Positions 56,826-64,000 of a stretch of DNA of 64,000 nucleotides are shown here, piece after piece. Made by a program: the position numbers and the translations under genes. Source of the DNA: Burkholderiales bacterium Ga0077547 (lineage in GTDB: Bacteria > Pseudomonadota > Gammaproteobacteria > Burkholderiales > Burkholderiaceae_C). The notes under the pieces are model-generated. The model was not told the DNA's origin. It did not search any database and worked only from the letters and a program-made list of their open reading frames with translations. The stretch's first letter is position 1, and every line of letters begins with the position of its first letter. Location of the stretch: contig LNEY01000031.1 of NCBI GenBank assembly GCA_001464195.1, positions 1 through 64,000 of the forward strand, read 5' to 3'.

Positions 56826-57878
56826 TCAGGGGTAGAACACCTCGACCGTGTAGCCGCTGACGCGCCCGCCGGCGACCCGGAAACGCAGCGACAAGGGTGT
56901 GTCCAGCCCGGGCGGCAGCTGCGGATCGGCGATGCCGAAGTCCAGTGGTGACAGCGATCGCCGTGCCACCAGTTCGCCGTCGGAGCCGGTCAGACTCAGA
57001 TCGACCGAGGGCATGGCGATGGCCCACTGACCGCGGTTGCGCAGGGTGATCGCCAGGCGCAGGATGTTCGTGTCGCTGTCAGGCGAGGAGGCGGCATCGT
57101 CAGCGGACGGTGCTGGGCGTTGGCCTTGCGTCAGCGCGGTGTTCTCGATGCTCACATCGGTGATGCGCTGCAGTGCGTCGAGTCGACAACCCGTCAAGCC
57201 GCAGAAGCTTTGCAACCACGGCAAGGTGCCCGGATATTGCGCGGCAATGACCTGTCGGAAATGCTGAACCACCTGTGTGCCCAAAAGCAGCGCAGACACC
57301 GCCACCAGGACCCACAACATCCGGCGCACCGGCGGTTGCTCCCAGCGCTGGTTGCGCTCGGCTTGCCGCAGGAACGCGGGGGTGACCTCGGCGGGCGCGT
57401 CGGTGGGCGCCGAGTCTGTCCTGGCTTCGACATCGCCCACCACATCGGTGGAGGCGATGGCCGCGGAGTCGGCTGCCATCGCCTCGCTCGGTGCGCTGTC
57501 GGTGGAGGTGGGTTCTGCTGTGGCTGCGTCGCTGACTTCAGCCATCGCCTCCCGATCCGCATCATCGACGGTGGATTCCAGCGCAGACTCATGCGCCGGC
57601 GGATCGGGCTCGGTGATGTCGCCACGGCTCTCGGTGGGGAACGAGATGTCGCCTTCCGGGCTTTCGTCGGCAGGCGGTGGGCTGACAAGCTCGTCAGCGG
57701 TCTCCGCCGGCGCCTGCCAAGGCGGCGGCGTGTCGTGATCGAGATCGAACAAGCTCTCTTGCGCGTTGAACACCGCCTGGCAGCGGCCGCAGCGCACCCA
57801 GCCTTCGGACACCCTCAGTTGGTCCTGGACCACCCGGAACATGGTGCCGCAAGCGGTGCAACGGGTGGCCAGATTCAT
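56826..57878 (-). CDS. DUF3426 zinc-ribbon membrane protein
   Basis: A 350-residue protein. An N-terminal zinc ribbon (Cys7, Cys10, Cys30, Cys33; MJ0042 type) is followed by an acidic, Ala/Ser/Thr-rich low-complexity linker (about 45-165), a single membrane helix (about 180-200), and a C-terminal domain of beta character that would lie in the periplasm (DUF3426). It is consistently found beside prmA in betaproteobacteria. The function is unknown. Confidence 0.87.
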   Translation of the reverse strand: MNLATRCTACGTMFRVVQDQLRVSEGWVRCGRCQAVFNAQESLFDLDHDTPPPWQAPAETADELVSPPPADESPEGDISFPTESRGDITEPDPPAHESALESTVDDADREAMAEVSDAATAEPTSTDSAPSEAMAADSAAIASTDVVGDVEARTDSAPTDAPAEVTPAFLRQAERNQRWEQPPVRRMLWVLVAVSALLLGTQVVQHFRQVIAAQYPGTLPWLQSFCGLTGCRLDALQRITDVSIENTALTQGQRPAPSADDAASSPDSDTNILRLAITLRNRGQWAIAMPSVDLSLTGSDGELVARRSLSPLDFGIADPQLPPGLDTPLSLRFRVAGGRVSGYTVEVFYP

Positions 57879-57914
57879 CGCAGAATGATGCCATGCGGAC
57901 TGGTGAAAACCGCC

Positions 57915-58817
57915 TCAGGCGGGCCGATGCGCAGTCATCAGGATCCAGCCGTCTTCCGAGTCGCTGACCTGAAGCTTCAGCCATGGGGCGTAGGCCTCGA
58001 TCAGCTCATTGGCCTGCCGCTCAAGGATGCCCGCCAGCACCAGATCACCACCGGCTTGCACGTGGCCGCACAACAGTGGCGCCAGCAGTTTCAAAGGCGT
58101 CGCCAGGATGTTGGCGAGCACCAGGGGGTAGGTGCCGTTGGCACGCTCGGGCAGCCCTGCGATGAGCGCCACCCCGTTGGCTCCCGCGTTGTCTTCGGTG
58201 GCCTGAACCGCAGCGGGATCGATGTCCACAGCCTCCACGCCGACCGCACCATGAAGCGCCGCACCGATGGCCAGGATGCCCGAGCCACAGCCGTAGTCGA
58301 GCACACGTGACCAGTGCGCCGCTCGCTCGGCCGCATGGTTCGCGATCCAGCGCAGGCACATCCGCGTGGTCGGGTGGGTGCCGGTGCCGAACGCCATGCC
58401 AGGATCGAGACGGATGACGCTGAGCGCTTCGGTCGGGGCTTCATGCCAACTCGGGACGACCCAGAACGTGGGCGTGACGGCCACGGGCGTGAACTGCGAT
58501 TGCGTCAGCCGTACCCAGTCCTGATCTACGAGTTCAGTGATGGATTGCAGCTGCACCGCTGCCGCCCAGTCCTGCGCCAGCAAGGTGTCGCTGGCCTCCC
58601 GGGCGGTCACTTCGTCATCGAACAAGGCTTTGACGATCGAGCGGTCCCAGCCGCCGCGCGGCGCGGGCATGCCGGGCTCGCCGAACAGCGCGCGCTCGGC
58701 GGCAGTATTCGCATCGGCGTCTTCGACCGACACCGACAGCGCACCCAGCTCGTCCATCAGCGCATCGGACACCGCCTCTGCCTCGTCCTGCGGGCACAAC
58801 AACAGCAGCTCGACCAT
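57915..58817 (-). CDS. prmA: Ribosomal protein L11 methyltransferase PrmA
   Basis: A 300-residue AdoMet-dependent enzyme that trimethylates ribosomal protein L11. The N-terminal L11-recognition domain covers about 1-90. The methyltransferase fold contains GMAFGTGTHPTTRM, VLDYGCGSGILAI and the catalytic-region LANILATPL. It follows accC by 15 bases, the standard accBC-prmA order. Confidence 0.96.
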   Translation of the reverse strand: MVELLLLCPQDEAEAVSDALMDELGALSVSVEDADANTAAERALFGEPGMPAPRGGWDRSIVKALFDDEVTAREASDTLLAQDWAAAVQLQSITELVDQDWVRLTQSQFTPVAVTPTFWVVPSWHEAPTEALSVIRLDPGMAFGTGTHPTTRMCLRWIANHAAERAAHWSRVLDYGCGSGILAIGAALHGAVGVEAVDIDPAAVQATEDNAGANGVALIAGLPERANGTYPLVLANILATPLKLLAPLLCGHVQAGGDLVLAGILERQANELIEAYAPWLKLQVSDSEDGWILMTAHRPA

Positions 58818-58832
58818 GTCTGTCCGGCGGGG

Positions 58833-60185
58833 TCAGCGTTGCTTGCGATCGCTCATCCACCCTTCGAGGTAGTGGATGTTGGTGCCGCCTTCAATGAACT
58901 TCGCATCGGCCATCAGCTCACGGTGCAACGGGATGTTGGTCGAGATGCCTTCGATCACCGTCTCCGACAGCGCGATGCGCATGCGCGCCAGTGCCTGATC
59001 GCGGGTGTCACCGTGCACGATGATCTTGCCGATCATCGAGTCGTAGTTCGGCGGCACGTAGTAGTTGGTGTACGCGTGCGAATCGACCCGCACGCCCGGC
59101 CCGCCCGGTGGGTGCCAGGTGGTGATGCGGCCGGGCGACGGCGTGAACTTGTACGGGTCTTCGGCATTGATGCGGCACTCGATCGAATGGCCGCGCGTCT
59201 CGATCTGGCGCTGCGTGAAGGGCAGCTTTTCCATCGCGGCGACTTTGATCTGCATCTGCACGATGTCGATGCCGGTCACCAGTTCGGTCACCGGGTGCTC
59301 GACCTGCACGCGGGTGTTCATCTCGATGAAGAAGAACTCGCCGTTCTCGTAGAGGAACTCGAAGGTCCCGGCGCCGCGGTAGCCGATCTTCTTGCAAGCC
59401 GTGGCGCAGCGCTCGCCGATGCGCTCGATGATCCGGCGCGGGATGCCTGGCGCAGGCGCTTCCTCGATGATCTTCTGGTGGCGGCGCTGCATCGAGCAGT
59501 CGCGGTCACCCAGCCACACCGCGTTTCGGTGCTGGTCGGCCAGCACCTGGATCTCGATGTGTCGAGGGTTCTCCAGGAACTTCTCCATGTACACCGATGG
59601 ATTGCCGAATGCGGCGCCTGCCTCGCTGCGGGTGGTCTGCACGGCGTGGATCAGCGCAGCTTCGGTGTGCACCACCCGCATGCCGCGCCCGCCACCGCCG
59701 CCCGCGGCCTTGATGATCACCGGGTAGCCGATGGCGCGTGCGGTGCGCACGATCTCCCGTGGGTCGTCGCCCAGAGCCCCTTCGCCGCCGGGCACGCAGG
59801 GCACGCCCGACTTGATCATGGCCTGCTTGGCCGACACCTTGTCGCCCATCATGCGGATGCATTCGGGGGTCGGGCCGATGAAGGTGAAGCCGCTGCGCTC
59901 GACGCGCTCGGCGAAGTCGGCGTTCTCGGACAGGAAGCCGTAGCCGGGGTGGATCGCTTCCGCGTCGGTGACTTCTGCCGTCGAGATGATCGCCGGCATG
60001 TTGAGGTAGCTTTGGCTCGAGGCCGCCGGGCCGATGCACACCGCTTCATCGGCGAGCTTCACGTACTTCGCGTCGCGGTCGGCCTCGGAATAAACAACCA
60101 CCGACTGAATGCCGAGCTCGCGGCAAGCGCGCTGGATTCGCAGGGCGATTTCGCCACGGTTGGCGATCAGGATTTTCTTGAACAT
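58833..60185 (-). CDS. accC: Biotin carboxylase subunit of acetyl-CoA carboxylase, AccC
   Basis: A 450-residue ATP-grasp enzyme that carboxylates biotin on AccB, the first half of the acetyl-CoA carboxylase reaction. The N-terminus [17 protein letters not shown], the glycine-rich loop [10 protein letters not shown] and the catalytic [14 protein letters not shown] are all present. The ATG at 60185 is used. accB lies 13 bases upstream. Confidence 0.98.
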   Translation of the reverse strand: MFKKILIANRGEIALRIQRACRELGIQSVVVYSEADRDAKYVKLADEAVCIGPAASSQSYLNMPAIISTAEVTDAEAIHPGYGFLSENADFAERVERSGFTFIGPTPECIRMMGDKVSAKQAMIKSGVPCVPGGEGALGDDPREIVRTARAIGYPVIIKAAGGGGGRGMRVVHTEAALIHAVQTTRSEAGAAFGNPSVYMEKFLENPRHIEIQVLADQHRNAVWLGDRDCSMQRRHQKIIEEAPAPGIPRRIIERIGERCATACKKIGYRGAGTFEFLYENGEFFFIEMNTRVQVEHPVTELVTGIDIVQMQIKVAAMEKLPFTQRQIETRGHSIECRINAEDPYKFTPSPGRITTWHPPGGPGVRVDSHAYTNYYVPPNYDSMIGKIIVHGDTRDQALARMRIALSETVIEGISTNIPLHRELMADAKFIEGGTNIHYLEGWMSDRKQR

Positions 60186-60198
60186 CAATGCATCCGGT

Positions 60199-60648
60199 TC
60201 ATTCAACGATGAACAAGGGCTGTCCGTACTCCACCGCCTGGCCGTTCTCGCACAGGATGCGGACGATCCGGCCAGAGTGGTCGACCTCGATCTCGTTCAT
60301 GATCTTCATGGCCTCGATGATGCAGACCGCGTCACCTTCCTTGACCTCGGAACCGATATCGACCAGCGGCTTGCCGCCGGGACTGGACGAGCGGTAGAAG
60401 GTGCCGACCATCGGCGACTTGACGGTGTGCCCGCTCGCCACGACTTCGGCAGCGATCGGGGCGGGCGGCGGAGCCACCTCGGCGGCCACCGGGCGCGCGG
60501 GCGGTGGCGCGATCACATAACTCGGTGCGGCGGCTTGTGGATCGGCCTTGACGATCCGAACCTTGCCGTCGGCTTCGGTGATTTCGAGCTCGGAGATATT
60601 GGATTCGGAGACCAGATCGATCAGCGTCTTCAGTTTGCGTAGGTCCAT
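60199..60648 (-). CDS. accB: Biotin carboxyl carrier protein AccB
   Basis: A 149-residue carrier. The biotinyl lysine is Lys115 in IEAMKIMNE, the protruding thumb [13 protein letters not shown] is present, and a Pro/Ala-rich linker (about 38-70) joins the N-terminal helix region [16 protein letters not shown] to the biotin domain. The ATG at 60648 fits the family; upstream in-frame sequence is Pro-rich and not conserved. Confidence 0.97.
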   Translation of the reverse strand: MDLRKLKTLIDLVSESNISELEITEADGKVRIVKADPQAAAPSYVIAPPPARPVAAEVAPPPAPIAAEVVASGHTVKSPMVGTFYRSSSPGGKPLVDIGSEVKEGDAVCIIEAMKIMNEIEVDHSGRIVRILCENGQAVEYGQPLFIVE

Positions 60649-60757
60649 GGGGTAGGGCTCCAGCGGGTGAAGGGGGTGCCTGGGTGAGCAGGGAAATGAA
60701 GGCGAGGGGGGGTGCGGTGGCCGAAGCACGCTTCAGCATCCGCGTGGGCGTCTTTGC

Positions 60758-61195
60758 TCAGCGAACTCCGCGCGTGAGGGCGTGGGCGAGTGCCAGCCGG
60801 TAGCCGTCGGCACCCAGACCGCAGATCACGCCGACAGCCAGGGCTGAGAAGTAGGAGTGGTGACGAAAGGCCTCGCGCTGGTGGATATTGGACAGGTGCA
60901 CTTCAATGAAGGGCAGCGCCACGGCCGCCAGCGCATCGCGCAGACCCACGCTGGTGTGGGTCAGCGCAGCCGGGTTGATGATGATGAATTGCGTGCCATC
61001 GTCGCGTGCGGTCTGCACCCGGTCGATCAGCGCACCTTCGTGGTTGCTCTGAAAGGATTGCAGCGCCGATCCGGCATCCAGCGCCAATTTGTACAGATCA
61101 GCATCGATCTGCGCCAAAGTCAGCGTGCCATAGACATCGGGTTCACGCGTGCCCAACAAATTGAGGTTGGGGCCGTGGAGCACGAGGATTTGCAT
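60758..61195 (-). CDS. aroQ: Type II 3-dehydroquinate dehydratase AroQ
   Basis: A 145-residue shikimate-pathway enzyme. It has the typical [16 protein letters not shown] start (active-site Tyr22), [12 protein letters not shown], the [10 protein letters not shown] segment and [17 protein letters not shown]. It lies upstream of accB on the same strand with a 109-base gap, the order aroQ-accB-accC known from many proteobacteria. Confidence 0.97.
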   Translation of the reverse strand: MQILVLHGPNLNLLGTREPDVYGTLTLAQIDADLYKLALDAGSALQSFQSNHEGALIDRVQTARDDGTQFIIINPAALTHTSVGLRDALAAVALPFIEVHLSNIHQREAFRHHSYFSALAVGVICGLGADGYRLALAHALTRGVR

Positions 61196-61338
61196 GGATG
61201 GGGGTCTGCAGGCTCTTCAAGAACCTGGTCACAGTGACGCAGCGGCCGGACTTTACGCTAGTTGAGGGCCGTAGTCGCTCTTTTGGCCAAAATTGACGTG
61301 TCGATCGAAAGAAGGGCCGTTCGGCGATGTCGATCAGG

Positions 61339-61863
61339 TCAGGTGCGGCCCTCAGACGCCCACTGCGCGAGGTCGGCTTCGTCCAGGGCGCCCAGCTTGC
61401 GGTCGATCACGCGGCCATCCTGCACCACCACGGTGAAGGGAAGAGCCCCGTTGGCGTTGCCGAGCGTGCGGCTCAACTCGGTCCCGGCCAGTCCGGCCAG
61501 ACCGATCGGAAAGGCCACCGGCTGCCGGGCCAGGAACTCGCGCACCGGCGTCGGGCTGTCGATCGCCAAGCCCAGCACCTGCCAACCGGCCGCCTGATGC
61601 TGGCGGTGAAAACTGTCGAGCAGCGGCATTTCCTTGATGCAGGGCGGGCACCACGTCGCCCAGAAATTCAGCAGCAGCCGGGCGCTGCGCAGACTGTCGA
61701 GCGCCAGTTCGCCACCCTCAGGCCGCTCGAAGCGCTGCGACCAGAAGTCGGGGCCCAGTTCGTCAGCACCGGCGGTGAGCCGGGTCCGCTGCCAGGACAG
61801 GCCCGCACCCGCCGCACCGGCTGCGATGGCAGCTCCCCCCAGCACCCAGGTACGTCGTTTCAT
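61339..61863 (-). CDS. TlpA-family thiol-disulfide reductase
   Basis: A 174-residue periplasmic thioredoxin-like protein anchored by an N-terminal helix (about residues 7-23). The active site is WCPPC (Cys72, Cys75). Such proteins reduce disulfides for cytochrome c maturation or oxidative repair. Its ATG overlaps the stop codon of the upstream hypothetical gene by four bases. Confidence 0.92.
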   Translation of the reverse strand: MKRRTWVLGGAAIAAGAAGAGLSWQRTRLTAGADELGPDFWSQRFERPEGGELALDSLRSARLLLNFWATWCPPCIKEMPLLDSFHRQHQAAGWQVLGLAIDSPTPVREFLARQPVAFPIGLAGLAGTELSRTLGNANGALPFTVVVQDGRVIDRKLGALDEADLAQWASEGRT

Positions 61864-62459
61864 GTCGAAGCTTCCATCAAGCGGCGCAGCGCCATCAGAT
61901 CGCCGCGCTGGGTTTGGCCGCTGGCGTCGGGCTTGAGCCCGCCGCGCAGATCGTCGTGGTCGAGCACCGTCAGGAACACCGTCACCGTCTCGCCCAGCGC
62001 GCGACTCGGGCTGCTGATGCTGAGCAGATCGACCGGCAGGCCGCGCGGACCGTTGATGCTGCCGATGTCGAAATCGATGCCCCGGTTCAGCATCGCGATC
62101 TCGGCGCTCTTCGGGTCGTCGCAGAACAGCTGCAGGTGGACGCTGGACAGGCGGGTGGCCGTGCCGCGCCAGACTGCACCGGTCAGGTGGGGCCGGAATT
62201 CGGCCAGCCGCTCCATCCAGTGTGCTGCCACCTCGCGCAGCGCGGCGAGTTCGGCGGGTTGGGTATCGGCGCAAAACAGCGCCAGGTAGGCTCGAATCTC
62301 TTCTTCGATGGCGGTGTTGTCGGGCATCTCCACCGATCGCGTGCTGTGCTTGCCCAGCGCGCGCGCAGCGCGCTGCTTGGCCGGCCCGTACTCCATGCCT
62401 TCCTCGACCACCAGCCGCGCGGCGGCAGCGGCAATTTCGGCTGTCAGTGCAGAAACCAT
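61860..62459 (-). CDS. Conserved hypothetical protein coupled to tlpA
   Basis: A 199-residue soluble protein. The N-terminal part (EIAAAAARLVVEEGMEYGPAKQRAARALGK) looks like a conserved helical block that recurs in Burkholderiales proteins sometimes labelled as UDP-N-acetylmuramate-alanine ligase, but no ligase motif is present. The rest contains a fold with several strands and acidic residues. It overlaps tlpA by four bases and lies 16 bases after mtgA, so it is part of the aroE-mtgA-tlpA unit. The function is unknown. Confidence 0.8.
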   Translation of the reverse strand: MVSALTAEIAAAAARLVVEEGMEYGPAKQRAARALGKHSTRSVEMPDNTAIEEEIRAYLALFCADTQPAELAALREVAAHWMERLAEFRPHLTGAVWRGTATRLSSVHLQLFCDDPKSAEIAMLNRGIDFDIGSINGPRGLPVDLLSISSPSRALGETVTVFLTVLDHDDLRGGLKPDASGQTQRGDLMALRRLMEAST

Positions 62460-62475
62460 GTCTTGTCAAATCCGA

Positions 62476-63255
62476 TCAGGGCAATTCGACCGCACCCATG
62501 CGTGCGGCGACCGTACCCGCCCGCGAGGCCACATACGGCGAGTTGGGCCGCTTTTCAAAGCGCTTGGGCGCGGGCAGCATCACCGCCAGCCGCGCAGCCG
62601 CCATCGGCGAAAGCTGCGCAGCGGGGACGCGAAAGTAATGTCGAGCCGCTGCCTCGGCACCGAACAGGCCTTCGCCCCACTCGACGTTGTTCAGGTAGAT
62701 CTCGAGAATGCGGCCTTTGTCCATCATCGCCTCCAGCATGAAGGTGATGATGAACTCCTGCGCCTTGCGCGGCAGGTTGCGTTCCCCTGCGAGGAACAGG
62801 TTCTTCGCCAATTGCTGCGTGATCGTCGAACCCCCGACGATCTTCGGTTCGACCGCTGGCTTGTTCTGAGGCGCCGCTTTGAGCTTCGCAGCCTGCCGCT
62901 CGATGCGCTCGTTGATCTTCGCGACGCGCGCCTCGGCCTTCTGGTTGCGCTCCCAGGCTTTCTCCAGCGCATCCCATTCGACACCGCTGTGTTCGACGAA
63001 GCCTGCATCTTCAGAAGCGATCACCGCTCGCTTCAGGTGAGGCGAAATCTGGGTGCCAGGCACCCACTGTTGGCTCCAGTCGATGCGGTACTTCTCGACC
63101 AGCAGCCGCCAGATTTCAGAGCGCTGGAAGCTGGTCGACTGCGGGTCGATGTATCGCATCAGCGCGATGCGCGCCGCGAACACCAGTTGCAGCGCCAGCG
63201 TGCAGATCACCAACAGCACGATGAAGCGCAGCAGCGATGAAGCACCGCTCTTCAT
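62476..63255 (-). CDS. mtgA: Monofunctional peptidoglycan glycosyltransferase MtgA
   Basis: A 259-residue GT51 enzyme that polymerises lipid II. One N-terminal membrane helix lies at about residues 8-29. The catalytic Glu82 is in IASEDAGFVEHSG and the second motif GGSTITQQLAKNLFL is at 141-155. Between them is a lysine/alanine-rich, coiled-coil-like insert (about 102-137) not present in E. coli MtgA. The ATG overlaps the aroE stop codon (ATGA). Confidence 0.94.
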   Translation of the reverse strand: MKSGASSLLRFIVLLVICTLALQLVFAARIALMRYIDPQSTSFQRSEIWRLLVEKYRIDWSQQWVPGTQISPHLKRAVIASEDAGFVEHSGVEWDALEKAWERNQKAEARVAKINERIERQAAKLKAAPQNKPAVEPKIVGGSTITQQLAKNLFLAGERNLPRKAQEFIITFMLEAMMDKGRILEIYLNNVEWGEGLFGAEAAARHYFRVPAAQLSPMAAARLAVMLPAPKRFEKRPNSPYVASRAGTVAARMGAVELP

Positions 63256-64000
63256 GGCGCCGGACGCACCGCTCCGGCACCGGCCAGCCGCTGCCGCAAG
63301 GCGGTCAGCACCGGCGCGGTCTCGGGCCGCACCCCCCGCCACAGGGAAAAGGCTTCAGCCGCCTGCTCGACCAACATGCCCAGCCCGTCGCAGGCCCGCG
63401 CGCCGTGCGACTCGGCCCAGGCGAGGTAGGGGTGCGCAGCTGCGCCGTACATCATGTCGAGGGCCAAGCTGCCCGCGCGCAGGACGCTGGCGGGCACGGG
63501 CGGTGCGCTGGCCTGCAAACTGCTCGCGCTGGCATTGACGACGATGTCGAAACCGATACCAGGCTGCTCCAGTGGAGCCAGGCTCAGCGCGACGCCATGC
63601 GACGCGGCCCAATCTCCATGTCTGGCGATCAAGGTGCGTGCTTTCTCCACGGTGCGGTTGCACACCACGATGGCGGCCGGCCGCGCAGCGATCAGGGGGC
63701 CCAGCGCGCCGGCCGCGGCCCCGCCAGCGCCGATCAGCAGCACGCGCTGCCCTGGCAGAGGCACGGCCGCGTTGTGCTCGATGTCGCGCACCAGGCCGGC
63801 GCCGTCGGTGTTGTCGGCCAGCCAGCCGCCTCGGTCCTCTGGCTCGAAACTCAACACGTTGGCCGCCTGCGCCAGCAGAGCGCGCTCGGTATGCCGGCTG
63901 GCGAGCTGAAAGGCTTCGAACTTGAACGGCACGGTGATATTGCAGCCGCGCGCCGGTCCGCTGACCGTTCCCGAAGGCGCCAGATCAAACTCGCCGACCT
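63252..64000 (-). CDS. aroE: Shikimate dehydrogenase AroE (5' end beyond window)
   Basis: The C-terminal 248 residues of the NADPH-dependent shikimate dehydrogenase are visible; the start lies past base 64000. The substrate-side NITVPFKFEAF is present near the edge, then ADNTDGAGLV and the nucleotide loop LLIGAGGAAAGAL. The enzyme makes shikimate from 3-dehydroshikimate. It is the first visible gene of the aroE-mtgA-hypothetical-tlpA unit. Confidence 0.95.
   Translation of the reverse strand, partial: VGEFDLAPSGTVSGPARGCNITVPFKFEAFQLASRHTERALLAQAANVLSFEPEDRGGWLADNTDGAGLVRDIEHNAAVPLPGQRVLLIGAGGAAAGALGPLIAARPAAIVVCNRTVEKARTLIARHGDWAASHGVALSLAPLEQPGIGFDIVVNASASSLQASAPPVPASVLRAGSLALDMMYGAAAHPYLAWAESHGARACDGLGMLVEQAAEAFSLWRGVRPETAPVLTALRQRLAGAGAVRPAP

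Noticed and set aside
58314..60212. Open frame of 632 codons on the plus strand opposite prmA and accC
   Set aside because: It spans two well-supported genes in antisense; composition is that of a shadow frame.

Overview
The window is about 64 kb of high-GC chromosomal DNA from a betaproteobacterium. Gene content and order point to Burkholderiales. The informative runs are pilBCD-coaE-zapD-yacG, hemA-prfA-prmC-grxD-ubiX, rplU-rpmA-obgE-proB, accBC-prmA, pilSR-ampD, and a two-ATP-cone nrdA followed by nrdB. Placing it nearer the Rubrivivax/Leptothrix/Methylibium group is an inference. No rRNA, insertion sequence, prophage or CRISPR array was seen.

Bases 1-7700 are the accessory-looking part. 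A 5'-truncated GroEL-like chaperonin ends in a strong terminator and is followed by an AcoR/BmoR-type sigma54 activator. That pair normally closes an operon for a soluble di-iron monooxygenase (butane, propane or methane type), so the oxygenase genes probably lie just before base 1. Facing it are a GMC flavoprotein dehydrogenase with a CX5CX3C iron-sulfur motif and its Tat-exported small subunit, then a NhaR-like LysR regulator.

Bases 7.8-19.4 kb hold a paralogue of the homodimeric pyruvate dehydrogenase E1, divergent from an Lrp-type regulator (MdeB/MdeR-like, with a palindrome between them). Next come msrPQ, a small conserved protein, cytochrome c4, engB, a patatin/beta-barrel protein and a DUF1631 protein. 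The housekeeping groESL operon (19.5-21.8 kb) has a CIRCE operator over a sigma70/sigma32-like promoter and four hairpins between groES and groEL.

Bases 21.9-42.5 kb are core genes. They comprise yacG-zapD-coaE-pilDCB, tRNA-Pro, ispB, rplU-rpmA-obgE-proB, rppH, proS with a lytic transglycosylase, the ubiX-grxD-(outer membrane protein)-prmC-prfA-hemA series, miaB with a small exported protein, and tRNA-Met. Bases 42.5-50.3 kb carry the two signal recognition particle GTPases ftsY and ffh end to end, a CcsA-like membrane protein, a PP0621-type protein, and pilS-pilR-ampD.

Bases 50.3-64 kb begin with nrdAB, preceded by a paired NrdR-box promoter. They continue with a Lys/Ala/Pro-repeat histone H1-like protein, a PfkB kinase, a DUF3426 zinc-ribbon protein, prmA, accC, accB, aroQ, and the tightly overlapping aroE-mtgA-hypothetical-tlpA set, in which aroE runs off the window end.

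Most of the window is ordinary core genome. The parts most worth a second look are the specialised chaperonin and regulator at the left edge, the cytochrome-less iron-sulfur GMC dehydrogenase, the MdeB/MdeR-like pair, and several clear regulatory structures (CIRCE, the NrdR pair, the groES-groEL hairpins).
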